From JAFLCA01 sp041907145 (GTDB taxonomy: Bacteria > Bdellovibrionota_C > UBA2361 > JAFLCA01): DNA of 29,290 nucleotides. Both the position numbers and the translations under genes were made by a program. Shown piece by piece: positions 1-8,516 of the stretch. The notes under the pieces were generated by a model. The model was given only the letters and a program-made list of their open reading frames with translations, was not told where the DNA came from and searched no databases. The stretch is from the NCBI GenBank assembly GCA_041907145.1, contig JAYRHW010000002.1, positions 1 through 29,290 of the forward strand. Direction: 5' to 3'. The stretch's first letter is position 1. Each line of letters begins with the position of its first letter.

Positions 1-177
1 GGATTTATATTCATTTTGGCGGTAGCGCCCTGGGCCTCGCCGCTATGGTCGAAAATTCTCGTGGGACTTTTCGTGCCGTTCGATGGTCACCCCATCGCGA
101 GTATATTCGGCTATTCGGCTTGGGGTGCCCTTTTTACTTTGGCGGGACTACTTTTCTTCTTGAGGCGTGATGTCTAA
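1..177 (+). CDS. ABC transporter permease, C-terminal fragment
   Basis: An open frame runs in from the left edge and ends with TAA at 175-177, giving 58 residues. They are strongly hydrophobic, with one segment at the start and another near the end (GALFTLAGLLFFL), and the tail is basic (RRDV). The stop codon overlaps the start of the ABC ATPase by 8 bases, the tight coupling expected of a permease-ATPase pair. This is most likely the last part of the membrane subunit of that exporter. No family-specific motif is visible in the fragment, so the assignment rests on hydrophobicity and position. Confidence 0.6.
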   Translation, partial: GFIFILAVAPWASPLWSKILVGLFVPFDGHPIASIFGYSAWGALFTLAGLLFFLRRDV

Positions 178-1093
178 TCAGGCGCTCGTCATCAAGAATT
201 TGCGGCGCTCGTTCAGGCGCGTCAAAGCCCTCGACGGCCTATCGCTGAGTATCCCGCAAGGTTCCGTCACTGCCTTCGTGGGTGCCAACGGCGCAGGGAA
301 AACGACTACCTACTCCTTAGTGGGGCAGTTCATCAGACCGCATGGGGGCACTATCGAAGTATTTGGCCAACCGCTGCGGGACTTTCGTGCCTCTGGCGGG
401 ATAATCGGCATTTTACCCCAAGACATGCAATTTTTCGAGGACCGCACTATAGCGCGGCAACTGCTGCTCTTTGCCCGCCTAGCGGGCCTGAGCGGCAACA
501 ATGCAATACGAGAAGTGTTGCGAGTGCTCGAGTTGGTGAAACTAAGGGATCGCTCGGACGATCTCGCAGGATCCCTTTCGCATGGCATGCGAATCCGCCT
601 GGGGGTTGCGCAAGCATTGATCGGGAGCCCCCCGCTCGTTCTGCTCGACGAGCCGACCGCCGGTCTCGATCCGCGCATGATTGCAGATTTTCGCGAGACG
701 GTTGAGGCTGTAAGAGGTAAAACGACGCTCGTTATCAGTTCGCATGATCTTAGCGAGCTCCAGGAGATGTGCGATTACGTTTGCATGATCGACCACGGAA
801 AGCTGCTTCGGCAGGGGCCGATGGAGCAGATGCTGGGCGGCGTTTCCAGTATCGTATTTACCGTCGAGAATCTGACCAAGGATGTACGCGACCTAGAAGC
901 GCAAATGCCGGCGGTGGATATTGTCGTTGAGGATAAGCAGACGCTCGTGGTTGAATTCGACCCGAGCAAATTCAAGATTGCCGATATCAATCGAGCGGTG
1001 CTGGCCTGGCTACTGAACAATAATATGCAGGTATTGGAGGTGCGCCAGCTCAAGAGCCTCGAGCAGGCCTTCCTGGAAGCGACAGGGCATTAA
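170..1093 (+). CDS. ABC transporter ATP-binding protein
   Basis: This is the cytoplasmic ATPase subunit of an ABC transporter. Visible motifs in order are Walker A GANGAGKTT (about residues 39-47), a Q-loop in LPQDMQF, a signature-like LSHGM, Walker B LVLLDEPTAGLDP and the switch histidine in VISSHD. The roughly 80 residues after the nucleotide-binding domain resemble the C-terminal extension of the CcmA/NatA/DrrA-type exporter ATPases. The first possible start is GTG at 167, but ATG at 170 sits better behind the GAGG at 162-165. It overlaps the upstream permease stop, so the two are probably translationally coupled. The substrate cannot be told from sequence. The gene runs convergently into the next one with only 5 bases between them. 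Confidence 0.9.
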   Translation: MSNQALVIKNLRRSFRRVKALDGLSLSIPQGSVTAFVGANGAGKTTTYSLVGQFIRPHGGTIEVFGQPLRDFRASGGIIGILPQDMQFFEDRTIARQLLLFARLAGLSGNNAIREVLRVLELVKLRDRSDDLAGSLSHGMRIRLGVAQALIGSPPLVLLDEPTAGLDPRMIADFRETVEAVRGKTTLVISSHDLSELQEMCDYVCMIDHGKLLRQGPMEQMLGGVSSIVFTVENLTKDVRDLEAQMPAVDIVVEDKQTLVVEFDPSKFKIADINRAVLAWLLNNNMQVLEVRQLKSLEQAFLEATGH

Positions 1094-1098
1094 GCCCT

Positions 1099-2661
1099 CT
1101 ATTGGAAGATTGGCGAAAAGAAGTCGTGCAGCTGCCCGAATAGCCCGCGTACTCCGAACTGTTCTGCAATTTTTCGGCCGTGGGTTTCAAGCCGTCGAGT
1201 CAGCTGCTCGTGCTTGTGGCGTTCAGTGCGCTCCATTCCCGGCTGCCTAGCGATGAAGCGAGAAGTCGCAAGCAGACGAGAAATCTCGATGACATCCTTT
1301 TCATTGGCTCTGGAATTTGTTGCACGTTCATCGGCGTACTTGAAGAACGTCTCGCGTAATTCTGGCGCAGAAAGTTCAATGAGTCGGCGGTCGATATGCG
1401 CTTCTTTTATTTGCTGCAGCAGGTTAATCGATGGGGCATAGTCGCCTGAAGCTATCTTCGCCCAAGCGGTCGAGACCTTGTCCATGGCCTTGTTTGGGAC
1501 TCTCTCGTTTATCTGATCTGCATAGAAAACCTGGACTTCAACCCACGTGAGGCCTGGCTCAATTGCGAGCCGCTGCTTTTTGGCGTCGACTGGCGCGGCC
1601 GATTGTTCCTGTCGCTGGGTCTCTAAGGGCTTTGTCGGGGCCGGACTTGGAGCAGGATCTGAGGCCTCTGTCCGCGCCGGCTCAGGTTCCGCCGCTCCCG
1701 CCTCTTCCGGCGGTGGTAGGGCGTGAGCCCACTTCAAAAATTCCGTATCTTCCGCCTCGCTGCCCCGAAAGAGGATGAGCGCGGACCGCTTGAGACTGGT
1801 AGATCGCTCGTTGTCTCCCTGGTCAGCACTCAATGCCGCGAGAATCCTGAGTGTTGCGGCGATGCGCCGACGAGCTCCATCCGGCATCCTTCCCACGCTG
1901 GCTTGGGGATCGAAGTGATCGGGATGCCCCGAGAATCCATTGGAAGCGAAGACTCCCAGCGCATAACGCTCGGCCTGGGCCTGGTACTTGGCGATCTCTG
2001 CGTCGCTCGCGGCGTTCCCGCAGGCTTTGCCAAAGGCGGCGATTCTCCAAGCGTTTCTAGCTGCAGCTTCGAGCGCCCACGCGCAGGCCTCACGTCGGGG
2101 GCCGCGCTCCCGGTTGATTTCTGCCGGGACGCTGCCGTTGTGCGCGTAGTAGGTAGCTCGCAAATGACGTTCAAGGATGTCTCCCACATAGCGCATCTCA
2201 TCCCAAAGTTCCTGGGCGTGCTGAGCGGGGTCACGAAAATCGCCTTTAAGGCCATAGATAACATTGAAGTCCAGAAAGTGTACGAGGGTCCTCATTCCTT
2301 CGTAGTGCTTAATATCTAAATGTGCGGAACGAACGGCGAGATCGAAGGCGCTCAGTTTGCGCGATCCGTTAGGCAAGTGATTCTCCCGCAGCGCCATCAC
2401 CCATAGTATCTTCCCCAGCGCCTCGTGGCCTTCATGGGGAATCTTGCTTGCAAGTTCGGAGGGTAAGAGCGCCGTGACTTGCTCGACTTCAGTGAAGCCG
2501 AAGAGACGCAGCCCCCGCCACGCTTCGCTGTTTGATTCCGTGAAAAGGCTGCGCGAGCGATAACCCATCGCAGATGCAGAAGCGCCTTGAAGCTGGGCGA
2601 GGCGAGACTCTTGCTGGGGATCCCGCGACTGCGGGTTGGGTTGGTGGTACTGCGACGACAT
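1099..2661 (-). CDS. uncharacterized 520-residue protein with a Pro/Ala/Glu-rich linker
   Basis: I do not recognise this protein. It has a polar, Gln/Pro-rich N-terminus (residues 1-35) and a long mostly helical region up to about residue 315. A low-complexity Pro/Ala/Glu linker follows (about 318-360: PPPEEAG, PAPSPAPTKP). The C-terminal part, about 160 residues, is helical, charged and rich in Arg and Glu, ending in GQLHDFFSPIFQ. There is no signal peptide or membrane span, so it is probably cytoplasmic. The length of the open frame and the linker dividing two ordered regions support a real gene. It is convergent with the ABC ATPase gene and stands alone. Confidence 0.75.
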   Translation of the reverse strand: MSSQYHQPNPQSRDPQQESRLAQLQGASASAMGYRSRSLFTESNSEAWRGLRLFGFTEVEQVTALLPSELASKIPHEGHEALGKILWVMALRENHLPNGSRKLSAFDLAVRSAHLDIKHYEGMRTLVHFLDFNVIYGLKGDFRDPAQHAQELWDEMRYVGDILERHLRATYYAHNGSVPAEINRERGPRREACAWALEAAARNAWRIAAFGKACGNAASDAEIAKYQAQAERYALGVFASNGFSGHPDHFDPQASVGRMPDGARRRIAATLRILAALSADQGDNERSTSLKRSALILFRGSEAEDTEFLKWAHALPPPEEAGAAEPEPARTEASDPAPSPAPTKPLETQRQEQSAAPVDAKKQRLAIEPGLTWVEVQVFYADQINERVPNKAMDKVSTAWAKIASGDYAPSINLLQQIKEAHIDRRLIELSAPELRETFFKYADERATNSRANEKDVIEISRLLATSRFIARQPGMERTERHKHEQLTRRLETHGRKIAEQFGVRGLFGQLHDFFSPIFQ

Positions 2662-2864
2662 AACGCGAGGTTAGTGCTGTTCCGTATCGCAATCAAGTTA
2701 AGAGAATGGGGCGCTGCAGACGTATTCAGCAAGCGCATGAGAGCGCCGAAAAACCTCAGTGAAAACGAATGACTACACCATTGCCGCAGTGACCTCGTTC
2801 CAATCCTTCACAACCGCTTGCGGCTGTCACATACTATGGCGCCCCGCCACTTGGAGGTAAAGCG

Positions 2865-3578
2865 ATGCCGGCCGTTCTTGTTGCTCCAGAAATATTCTCA
2901 TCTTTTCCCGCCACCAGAATTGGAGTGTTGGTGCTCGATAATCTTCAAAATGCGGGCGAACATCCCGCGCTTACGAGCATGCTGCGTGCTGAGGAGGCAA
3001 TCCAAAGGGAAAAGCTGGCGCCGGTAGAACTGCCATCTTTGCCGGAGCTTAAGGTTTGGCGCGAGGCCTACAAGAGGTTTGGTTCTGACCCTCGGGATTT
3101 TCGCCCTTCAGTCGAAGCGTTGCTTAGAAGAACGCGTGGAGGGACGAAGCCGCTACCGCTCATTAATCCGCTGGTGGATCTCTATAATTACATTTCCATC
3201 AAGTATCACGTGCCGGTCGGAGCCGAGGATCTTGCTAAAATTCACGGTGATGTGAAACTTCAATTTGCGGCGGGAGATGAATCAGGCTTGGCGCTCGGCG
3301 CGGAAGCTCCGGAAAACTGCTACCCTGGAGAAGTCATTTATCGAGATGATGTGAGTTTTCTTTGCCGTCGCTGGAACTGGCGCGAAGCTGACCGGACAAA
3401 GATTGAGAAGGCTACCACCAGGGCGATTCTCGTTATTGATACTGTTGGCGGCATTGGGCCAGAGGTGCTGGCGCGGGCTTTGGACGAAACGGCGGAGCTT
3501 ATCAGGCGTGAGCTTAAAGCGGATATCAAAGGGGGGATTCTTGAACCCGCCTCTCCGGCACTTAGCTATGCGATTTAA
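2865..3578 (+). CDS. free-standing B3/B4 (PheRS beta-type) tRNA-editing-like domain protein
   Basis: This 237-residue protein resembles the stand-alone B3/B4 domain family. In phenylalanyl-tRNA synthetase beta subunits that domain forms the editing site clearing mis-acylated Tyr-tRNA(Phe). Recognisable stretches are the KRFGSDPRDFRPSVEALLRR helix, the PLINPLVDLYNYIS segment, GEVIYRDD and CRRWNWREADRTKI. The ATG at 2865 has a clear GGAGG at 2853-2857, 7 bases upstream. The protein is probably cytoplasmic. Stand-alone members are presumed to act on aminoacyl-tRNA or free amino-acid adducts, but their substrate is generally not established. It is monocistronic and convergent with ahcY. Confidence 0.8.
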   Translation: MPAVLVAPEIFSSFPATRIGVLVLDNLQNAGEHPALTSMLRAEEAIQREKLAPVELPSLPELKVWREAYKRFGSDPRDFRPSVEALLRRTRGGTKPLPLINPLVDLYNYISIKYHVPVGAEDLAKIHGDVKLQFAAGDESGLALGAEAPENCYPGEVIYRDDVSFLCRRWNWREADRTKIEKATTRAILVIDTVGGIGPEVLARALDETAELIRRELKADIKGGILEPASPALSYAI

Positions 3579-3583
3579 AAGCA

Positions 3584-3617
3584 AACGGCCCGCATTGGTT
3601 TCCCAATGCAGGCCGTT
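3584..3617 (-). terminator. Rho-independent terminator of the sahR-ahcY operon
   Basis: Two 7-bp arms (AACGGCC/GGCCGTT outside, GCATTGG/CCAATGC inside) are separated by a single C-A mismatch and close on a TTTC loop. Read on the minus strand, the hairpin is followed by TGCTTTTAAA, a short U-run. It lies 20 bases past the ahcY stop. On the plus strand there is no T-run, although the hairpin may still help end the convergent 2865-3578 gene. Confidence 0.8.
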
Positions 3618-3636
3618 CACGGTCTAAGTGTCGTAA

Positions 3637-4941
<1,305 letters not shown>

Positions 4942-4945
4942 GGGT

Positions 4946-5869
4946 CTATTCCTCTTTCTTACGAGTAGTTAGCAAAAAAACTTCCTTCTTCTTTCCTAAG
5001 ATCTCGAGTTTGGCGTCGGCAAAGCCGCAGTCGAACGCCCAGCGCTTCATTTCTTCAGGGTCGAACCCCAGCCAAAGGTCCGCGTAGCGCTCACGCATGT
5101 ATTCGTTGTCGTGCTTCAAGAGATCCACGATCATGAGCTGCCCACCGGGCTTGAGTACTCGCAGCGCGTCCTGCAACGCTTCAGCGGGGGATGGCAAATG
5201 ATGCAGCACCATATAAACCAGAGCGCAGTCCACGCTCTCATCGCCAATAGGCAAATGTTCCAAATAGCCAAGGCGGAAATCGACGTTAGAAGCGCGGGAG
5301 CCCAAGGTCTTCCGAGCTTCGTCGAGCATGGCTTGTGAATAATCAACGCCGATGGTCTGGCCCTTTCGCGGTAAGATTCTATCAAGGAAGGGGCCAGAAC
5401 CGCAGCCAAGCTCCAAGAATGCCGCCTGTTCAGGAATTCTATCCGCTACCAAGTCGAAGAAGGTCTCGGTGCCTTGGGTTTCACGCAGTTCCTTCCAGTT
5501 GCGTGCGACGGAATCGAAGAAATGCCGGGCTTGGTCCCGGCGACGGTTCAAGATTTCATTGGCTGCTGCCTCGTCTTCAGCGTTGCGTTCGCCGCTCTCG
5601 AGAAGGATTCTGGCGGTCTGATGCGCAAATGAATTCTGATCCTTGGCAGGCAGAGTGTAGTAAACCCAGGTGCCTTCCTTTCTGGAAGTCGCCAGCGTGA
5701 CTGAGTGCAGGACTTTTAGATGATGACTGATCGTGGATTGGGAGACTTTGAGGATCGCTGTAAGTTCCTGCACGTTGAAAGCGCCACGACTCAAGACCTT
5801 GAGCAGCCTCAAGCGCGAGTCGTCGGCCAAAGCCTTATAAAGTTCCAATGCTGAGCTCATAGCTACCAT
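4946..5869 (-). CDS. sahR: ArsR-family HTH fused to SAM-methyltransferase-like domain (SahR-type regulator)
   Basis: Residues 5-75 form an ArsR/SmtB winged helix (LADDSRLRLLKVLSRG, with recognition helix SQSTISHHLKVL). After a charged helical linker, a Rossmann methyltransferase domain carries motif I LELGCGSGP (152-160), then GVDYSQAMLDEAR and a later VDLLKHD. SahR regulators of Proteobacteria have this architecture. They repress SAM-cycle genes including ahcY and release DNA when the methyltransferase-like domain binds S-adenosylhomocysteine. Co-transcription with ahcY, 4 bases apart, supports the same role here. Starts at 5869 and 5860 are both possible, since neither has a strong ribosome site. 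The alternative is a true methyltransferase of the ArsR-fusion type, because motif I is intact. Confidence 0.85.
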   Translation of the reverse strand: MVAMSSALELYKALADDSRLRLLKVLSRGAFNVQELTAILKVSQSTISHHLKVLHSVTLATSRKEGTWVYYTLPAKDQNSFAHQTARILLESGERNAEDEAAANEILNRRRDQARHFFDSVARNWKELRETQGTETFFDLVADRIPEQAAFLELGCGSGPFLDRILPRKGQTIGVDYSQAMLDEARKTLGSRASNVDFRLGYLEHLPIGDESVDCALVYMVLHHLPSPAEALQDALRVLKPGGQLMIVDLLKHDNEYMRERYADLWLGFDPEEMKRWAFDCGFADAKLEILGKKKEVFLLTTRKKEE

Positions 5870-5877
5870 GTTACGCC

Positions 5878-5931
5878 ATATATCGATAGCTGTAAATATA
5901 TCGATATAAACATATTATGTTGTAATATCAA
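5878..5931 (-). promoter_or_regulatory. sahR-ahcY promoter with overlapping palindromic operators
   Basis: On the minus strand TTGATA (5931-5926) and TATATC (5908-5903), 17 bases apart, make a plausible -35/-10 pair. The direct repeat ATATATCGATA occurs at 5878-5888 and 5896-5906, 18 bases apart, and each copy contains the palindrome TATCGATA. The second copy overlaps the -10 and the first lies in the start region. Another palindrome, AACATA-T-TATGTT, spans 5909-5921 within the spacer. The arrangement suits autoregulation by the ArsR-type protein just downstream. Confidence 0.6.
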
Positions 5932-5989
5932 CGTTGTATAGCAATTAGAGGTCACCACTCCCCATACCTTTGCGGCTTGGGGGAAATGC

Positions 5990-6703
5990 GTGACTGAGAT
6001 GGCATTTGCTTTTAATATCGCCAGCAGCTGTATGAAGTACTTCCAAGACCAATTCGCAGTCTGCGCCCAACCCCCGGCCACTCCAGTCGAACAGACTCCA
6101 CCTGCAGCGGAGCCTCAGGAGTTTTCTGAGTGCTCGAGTCCTCCCCGAGGACTCATTGGGGCTCAGTACGGAGGTTTCGTTGTAGCAATGTCAGTCATGG
6201 CCTGGGGGATTTCGCAGGTGCCCGCGAGTTTAGCTGCCGCGCCAGTTGCACCGGCGGCCGGAGCCTTGGCTTTGGCCCTTCCTCATATGATGGCTAAGGG
6301 CATTCAGCAAAGTATCTTGGATATTCAGGCTGAGGCTGGCGTTGGCCAGGACGGACATCGCCGCGAAAGAAAGCTGGAAATCATCAATCTTGAATCTACC
6401 AAGGCAGAGGTTGCGCAGCTTCTCGAGAGTAAGCAGTATCTGGAAGCTGTGAATCTGCTCCTCGGGTTAGGGGAGAAGCTAACCGCCTCTTCCACAGATC
6501 AACTGGCCGAAAACTGGCGAGACTACGTGGCGCTAGCCGAGAATACGCTCCTGGAAGTATTCGAAGCGGGGGTAGCAAACGGTAATACACTAGAGCCGCA
6601 GCTTCACGCCTCGTCTCGAAGGTTGGCGGCGCTGATTCGCTCAGATGAATATTCTAGCTTTCTTGCCCAGTTTCTGATTCCTAGTGCCGTTGCGTTCAAA
6701 TAG
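5990..6703 (+). CDS. uncharacterized protein with hydrophobic Ala-rich segment
   Basis: I do not recognise this 237-residue protein. It starts with GTG at 5990, 5 bases after GGGGGA (5979-5984); ATG at 5999 is the alternative. The N-terminus has three cysteines and a Pro/Glu-rich stretch (residues 25-55). A hydrophobic Gly/Ala/Pro-rich region follows at about 58-100, long enough for one or two membrane passes. The rest is a charged, helical domain of about 120 residues (RERKLEIINLESTKAEVAQL onward) that looks cytoplasmic. It faces the sahR promoter divergently, but no functional link is evident. Confidence 0.6.
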   Translation: MTEMAFAFNIASSCMKYFQDQFAVCAQPPATPVEQTPPAAEPQEFSECSSPPRGLIGAQYGGFVVAMSVMAWGISQVPASLAAAPVAPAAGALALALPHMMAKGIQQSILDIQAEAGVGQDGHRRERKLEIINLESTKAEVAQLLESKQYLEAVNLLLGLGEKLTASSTDQLAENWRDYVALAENTLLEVFEAGVANGNTLEPQLHASSRRLAALIRSDEYSSFLAQFLIPSAVAFK

Positions 6704-6744
6704 AGGGAATGCGCGCCCGGCTTCGTTAGGTTCTTCTTCCGGCT

Positions 6745-7449
6745 ATGCAAATCGATCAAAGGCAGCAGATCGCGATACCAGGCTCAAGCGCAGCTGAACA
6801 AGCAGACGATGCGTCGCTGGCGGCAGGAAACAATATAATCCTTGCCCCCGCGCGACTGTGGACCATCCAGGATGTCCGCGCACTCGATGCGCTCTCATCC
6901 ACCGGGATGCTTCGATCTACTTCCTCGCGAATTCCCGACGATATACTGCCGGCATATGCGTGGATGGCCGCAAGGCTACGGGAGCGATGCGGAGAGCCTC
7001 CGGAGGGCGTCCAGTATCCAATGTGGAGTTGGAGTCAGTTTGAAAGTGAGTGGGTGCCTAGGCCCGATTTGCTGGAGGCGGCGCTTCTTGAGCCTGGAAC
7101 CGAAGGAGTTTGTATTGAACTAATCGTTCCGCGTGAGTCAGTGCTGCTCTCGGACTTTGAGCTTTGGCATTATCCGCTCAATGGCTGGTTTCTGGGCTTG
7201 AGTGAGGCCGAAGATATTGACTTTGAGGCGCGCTGCGTTGCAGCTGGTCAATCGCCGGAAGCTACCTTTGCCGAGTTGTCGCCCCATCTTCAGCGGGCAG
7301 TCGAACATTCCTGGCATCGAATTTTTGATCTCGAGTCTGTTTCAGAGTGGGCTGGTGCTGGCGCAAGGCAGGAGCGTAGAATTCAAGCGGTAGCCTGGGA
7401 GTTTCGCGCGGAGCAGGTAAAGTCAATTGAGCGATTCGTTGCGCGCTAA
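6745..7449 (+). CDS. DUF3841 domain protein
   Basis: This 234-residue protein has a polar N-terminal extension of about 35 residues followed by the pattern I associate with DUF3841. Landmarks are ARLWTIQ at about 36-42, AYAWMAARLRERCG, YPMWSW, VLLSDFELWHYPLNGWFL and a final helix EHSWHRIFDL. The function of the family is unknown. No signal peptide or membrane segment is present. It lies 41 bases after the preceding gene with no visible Shine-Dalgarno before its ATG. The extension is not part of the usual domain, so a later start cannot be excluded. Confidence 0.75.
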   Translation: MQIDQRQQIAIPGSSAAEQADDASLAAGNNIILAPARLWTIQDVRALDALSSTGMLRSTSSRIPDDILPAYAWMAARLRERCGEPPEGVQYPMWSWSQFESEWVPRPDLLEAALLEPGTEGVCIELIVPRESVLLSDFELWHYPLNGWFLGLSEAEDIDFEARCVAAGQSPEATFAELSPHLQRAVEHSWHRIFDLESVSEWAGAGARQERRIQAVAWEFRAEQVKSIERFVAR

Positions 7450-7477
7450 TGTATTATGCGAGTCCCTCCATGCTAGC

Positions 7478-7529
7478 GAATTATTCCAGATTAGCACTCG
7501 GCGTTGTTCGTAGTAGACTGGAATAATTC
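7478..7529. terminator. long inverted repeat between convergent genes
   Basis: A 12-bp perfect inverted repeat, GAATTATTCCAG (7478-7489) and CTGGAATAATTC (7518-7529), encloses a 28-base loop. It lies between the DUF3841 gene and the convergent SLOG gene. The stem is AT-rich and no clear T-run follows on either strand, so a bidirectional terminator is likely but not certain. Confidence 0.4.
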
Positions 7530-7567
7530 CGTTCCTCTGTAATTTCGAATTGAGCACGAGGAAAGAA

Positions 7568-8434
7568 TTAGCCCGCGATTCGTAACGACCGCTGCAATGT
7601 GGGCAGGATTTCCAAATCTCTGGCAATCTGATTCAAGCGTCCAGCATCGAACTCAACGACATGCACGTTTGGATGCTCTCTTAGGAAGCCAAAGTTTCTC
7701 GATAGCTGCGCGGTTGCCCGATCGGGAGCGCTACGACCAAGCAGGACTACATGAGTATGCGGATCTCGCTTACTCTCTGCAGCCCAAGCCCTGATTTCCC
7801 TATCGGTAGCTATACCGCCGTCAAAACTGATGAGTACGGAGCTGCTCGGATTGAGAGCGTGCTTAAGTCCAAGACACCTTTGCCATTCGGCGTCCCAGAG
7901 ATATGGAGTTTTCTCCGCGGTGGATAGAATTAATTTATTGTCCGGATGAAGCCCGACCTCGAGCCCTTCTTCCCGCACCACCGAACAGGTCCCATCGTAG
8001 TGCATCTCGAGTCTTTGGGACGGAACGACGCCCAAAACACGTGCCCCGGGGCAGGTTGCCTCGAGTTTTGCTCCTGCCTCCATGACTCCGCGATGGGCGA
8101 CTGCAGAATCCAACTCGGTGGCGCGAGTCGCTCCGGTCAGGACCATTCCGGAGAACTGTCCTGAAAATGCGCGGGCAAAAAGTGAATCCAGGGCCTTAGC
8201 ATCTTGCGGCGAGAGGATGCCGGCGCCGGTGATTCTGATGAGGGATGAATCTTGCGCTTGGCGTAGATGATCGAGTGCTGCCTCCATGCCGGCGCGGTTG
8301 TCAGGAAGCAGAATCTGCGCGTAGCTCGCGCTTGGCCCTGACAGGTCGGCAAACCCCTCCTCGACAGTCGGAGGTAGTTTGGCATTATTTCCGAGCAAAA
8401 CAGCCATAAAACCCAGATAAACCGGTACATCCAA
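7568..8434 (-). CDS. SLOG-domain protein of the TRPM-like (LSDAT) type
   Basis: The protein is a single SLOG (Rossmann-like, nucleotide-binding) domain most like the prokaryotic relatives of the N-terminal TRPM channel domain. Diagnostic parts are IRITGAG near residue 66, a helix then GMVLTGATRATEL, GVMEAGAKLEA, ARVLGVVPSQ, the LHPDNKLIL segment, VLISFDGGIATDREI and VVLLGRSAPDRATAQLS. SLOG domains bind nucleotides or nucleotide-derived signals. The same architecture recurs at the C-terminus of the divergent neighbour (8517-10634). The longest frame begins with TTG at 8434, and ATG at 8407 would remove 9 residues; neither has a good ribosome site. The GRS at the position of the usual GSGR loop is a variant. 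Confidence 0.75.
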   Translation of the reverse strand: MDVPVYLGFMAVLLGNNAKLPPTVEEGFADLSGPSASYAQILLPDNRAGMEAALDHLRQAQDSSLIRITGAGILSPQDAKALDSLFARAFSGQFSGMVLTGATRATELDSAVAHRGVMEAGAKLEATCPGARVLGVVPSQRLEMHYDGTCSVVREEGLEVGLHPDNKLILSTAEKTPYLWDAEWQRCLGLKHALNPSSSVLISFDGGIATDREIRAWAAESKRDPHTHVVLLGRSAPDRATAQLSRNFGFLREHPNVHVVEFDAGRLNQIARDLEILPTLQRSLRIAG

Positions 8435-8492
8435 GTGTTATGGGAGGGCCTAAATCCTTTGATACTTAGGCCCCCAATCCATCCATAACACT
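8434..8492. promoter_or_regulatory. nested inverted repeats between divergent SLOG genes
   Basis: The 82-base gap between the two SLOG genes contains an outer 10-bp perfect inverted repeat, AGTGTTATGG (8434-8443) and CCATAACACT (8483-8492). Inside it is an 8-bp repeat, GGGCCTAA (8446-8453) and TTAGGCCC (8466-8473). The symmetry covers most of the divergent promoter space, which suggests a shared operator or a cruciform. CATAGT at 8503-8508, 8 bases before the rightward ATG, could be a -10 giving a leaderless transcript. Confidence 0.55.
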
Positions 8493-8516
8493 CCTGATGG
8501 ACCATAGTTTTAACTT

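Noticed and set aside
1723..2319. 198-residue plus-strand ORF
   Set aside because: It lies fully antisense to the 520-residue gene at 1099-2661, has no ribosome site and no recognisable domain.
4942..5989. SAM or SAH riboswitch before the ahcY operon
   Set aside because: No fitting structured leader was seen: ahcY follows its regulator by 4 bases, and the region upstream of the regulator holds short AT-rich palindromes typical of protein operators.
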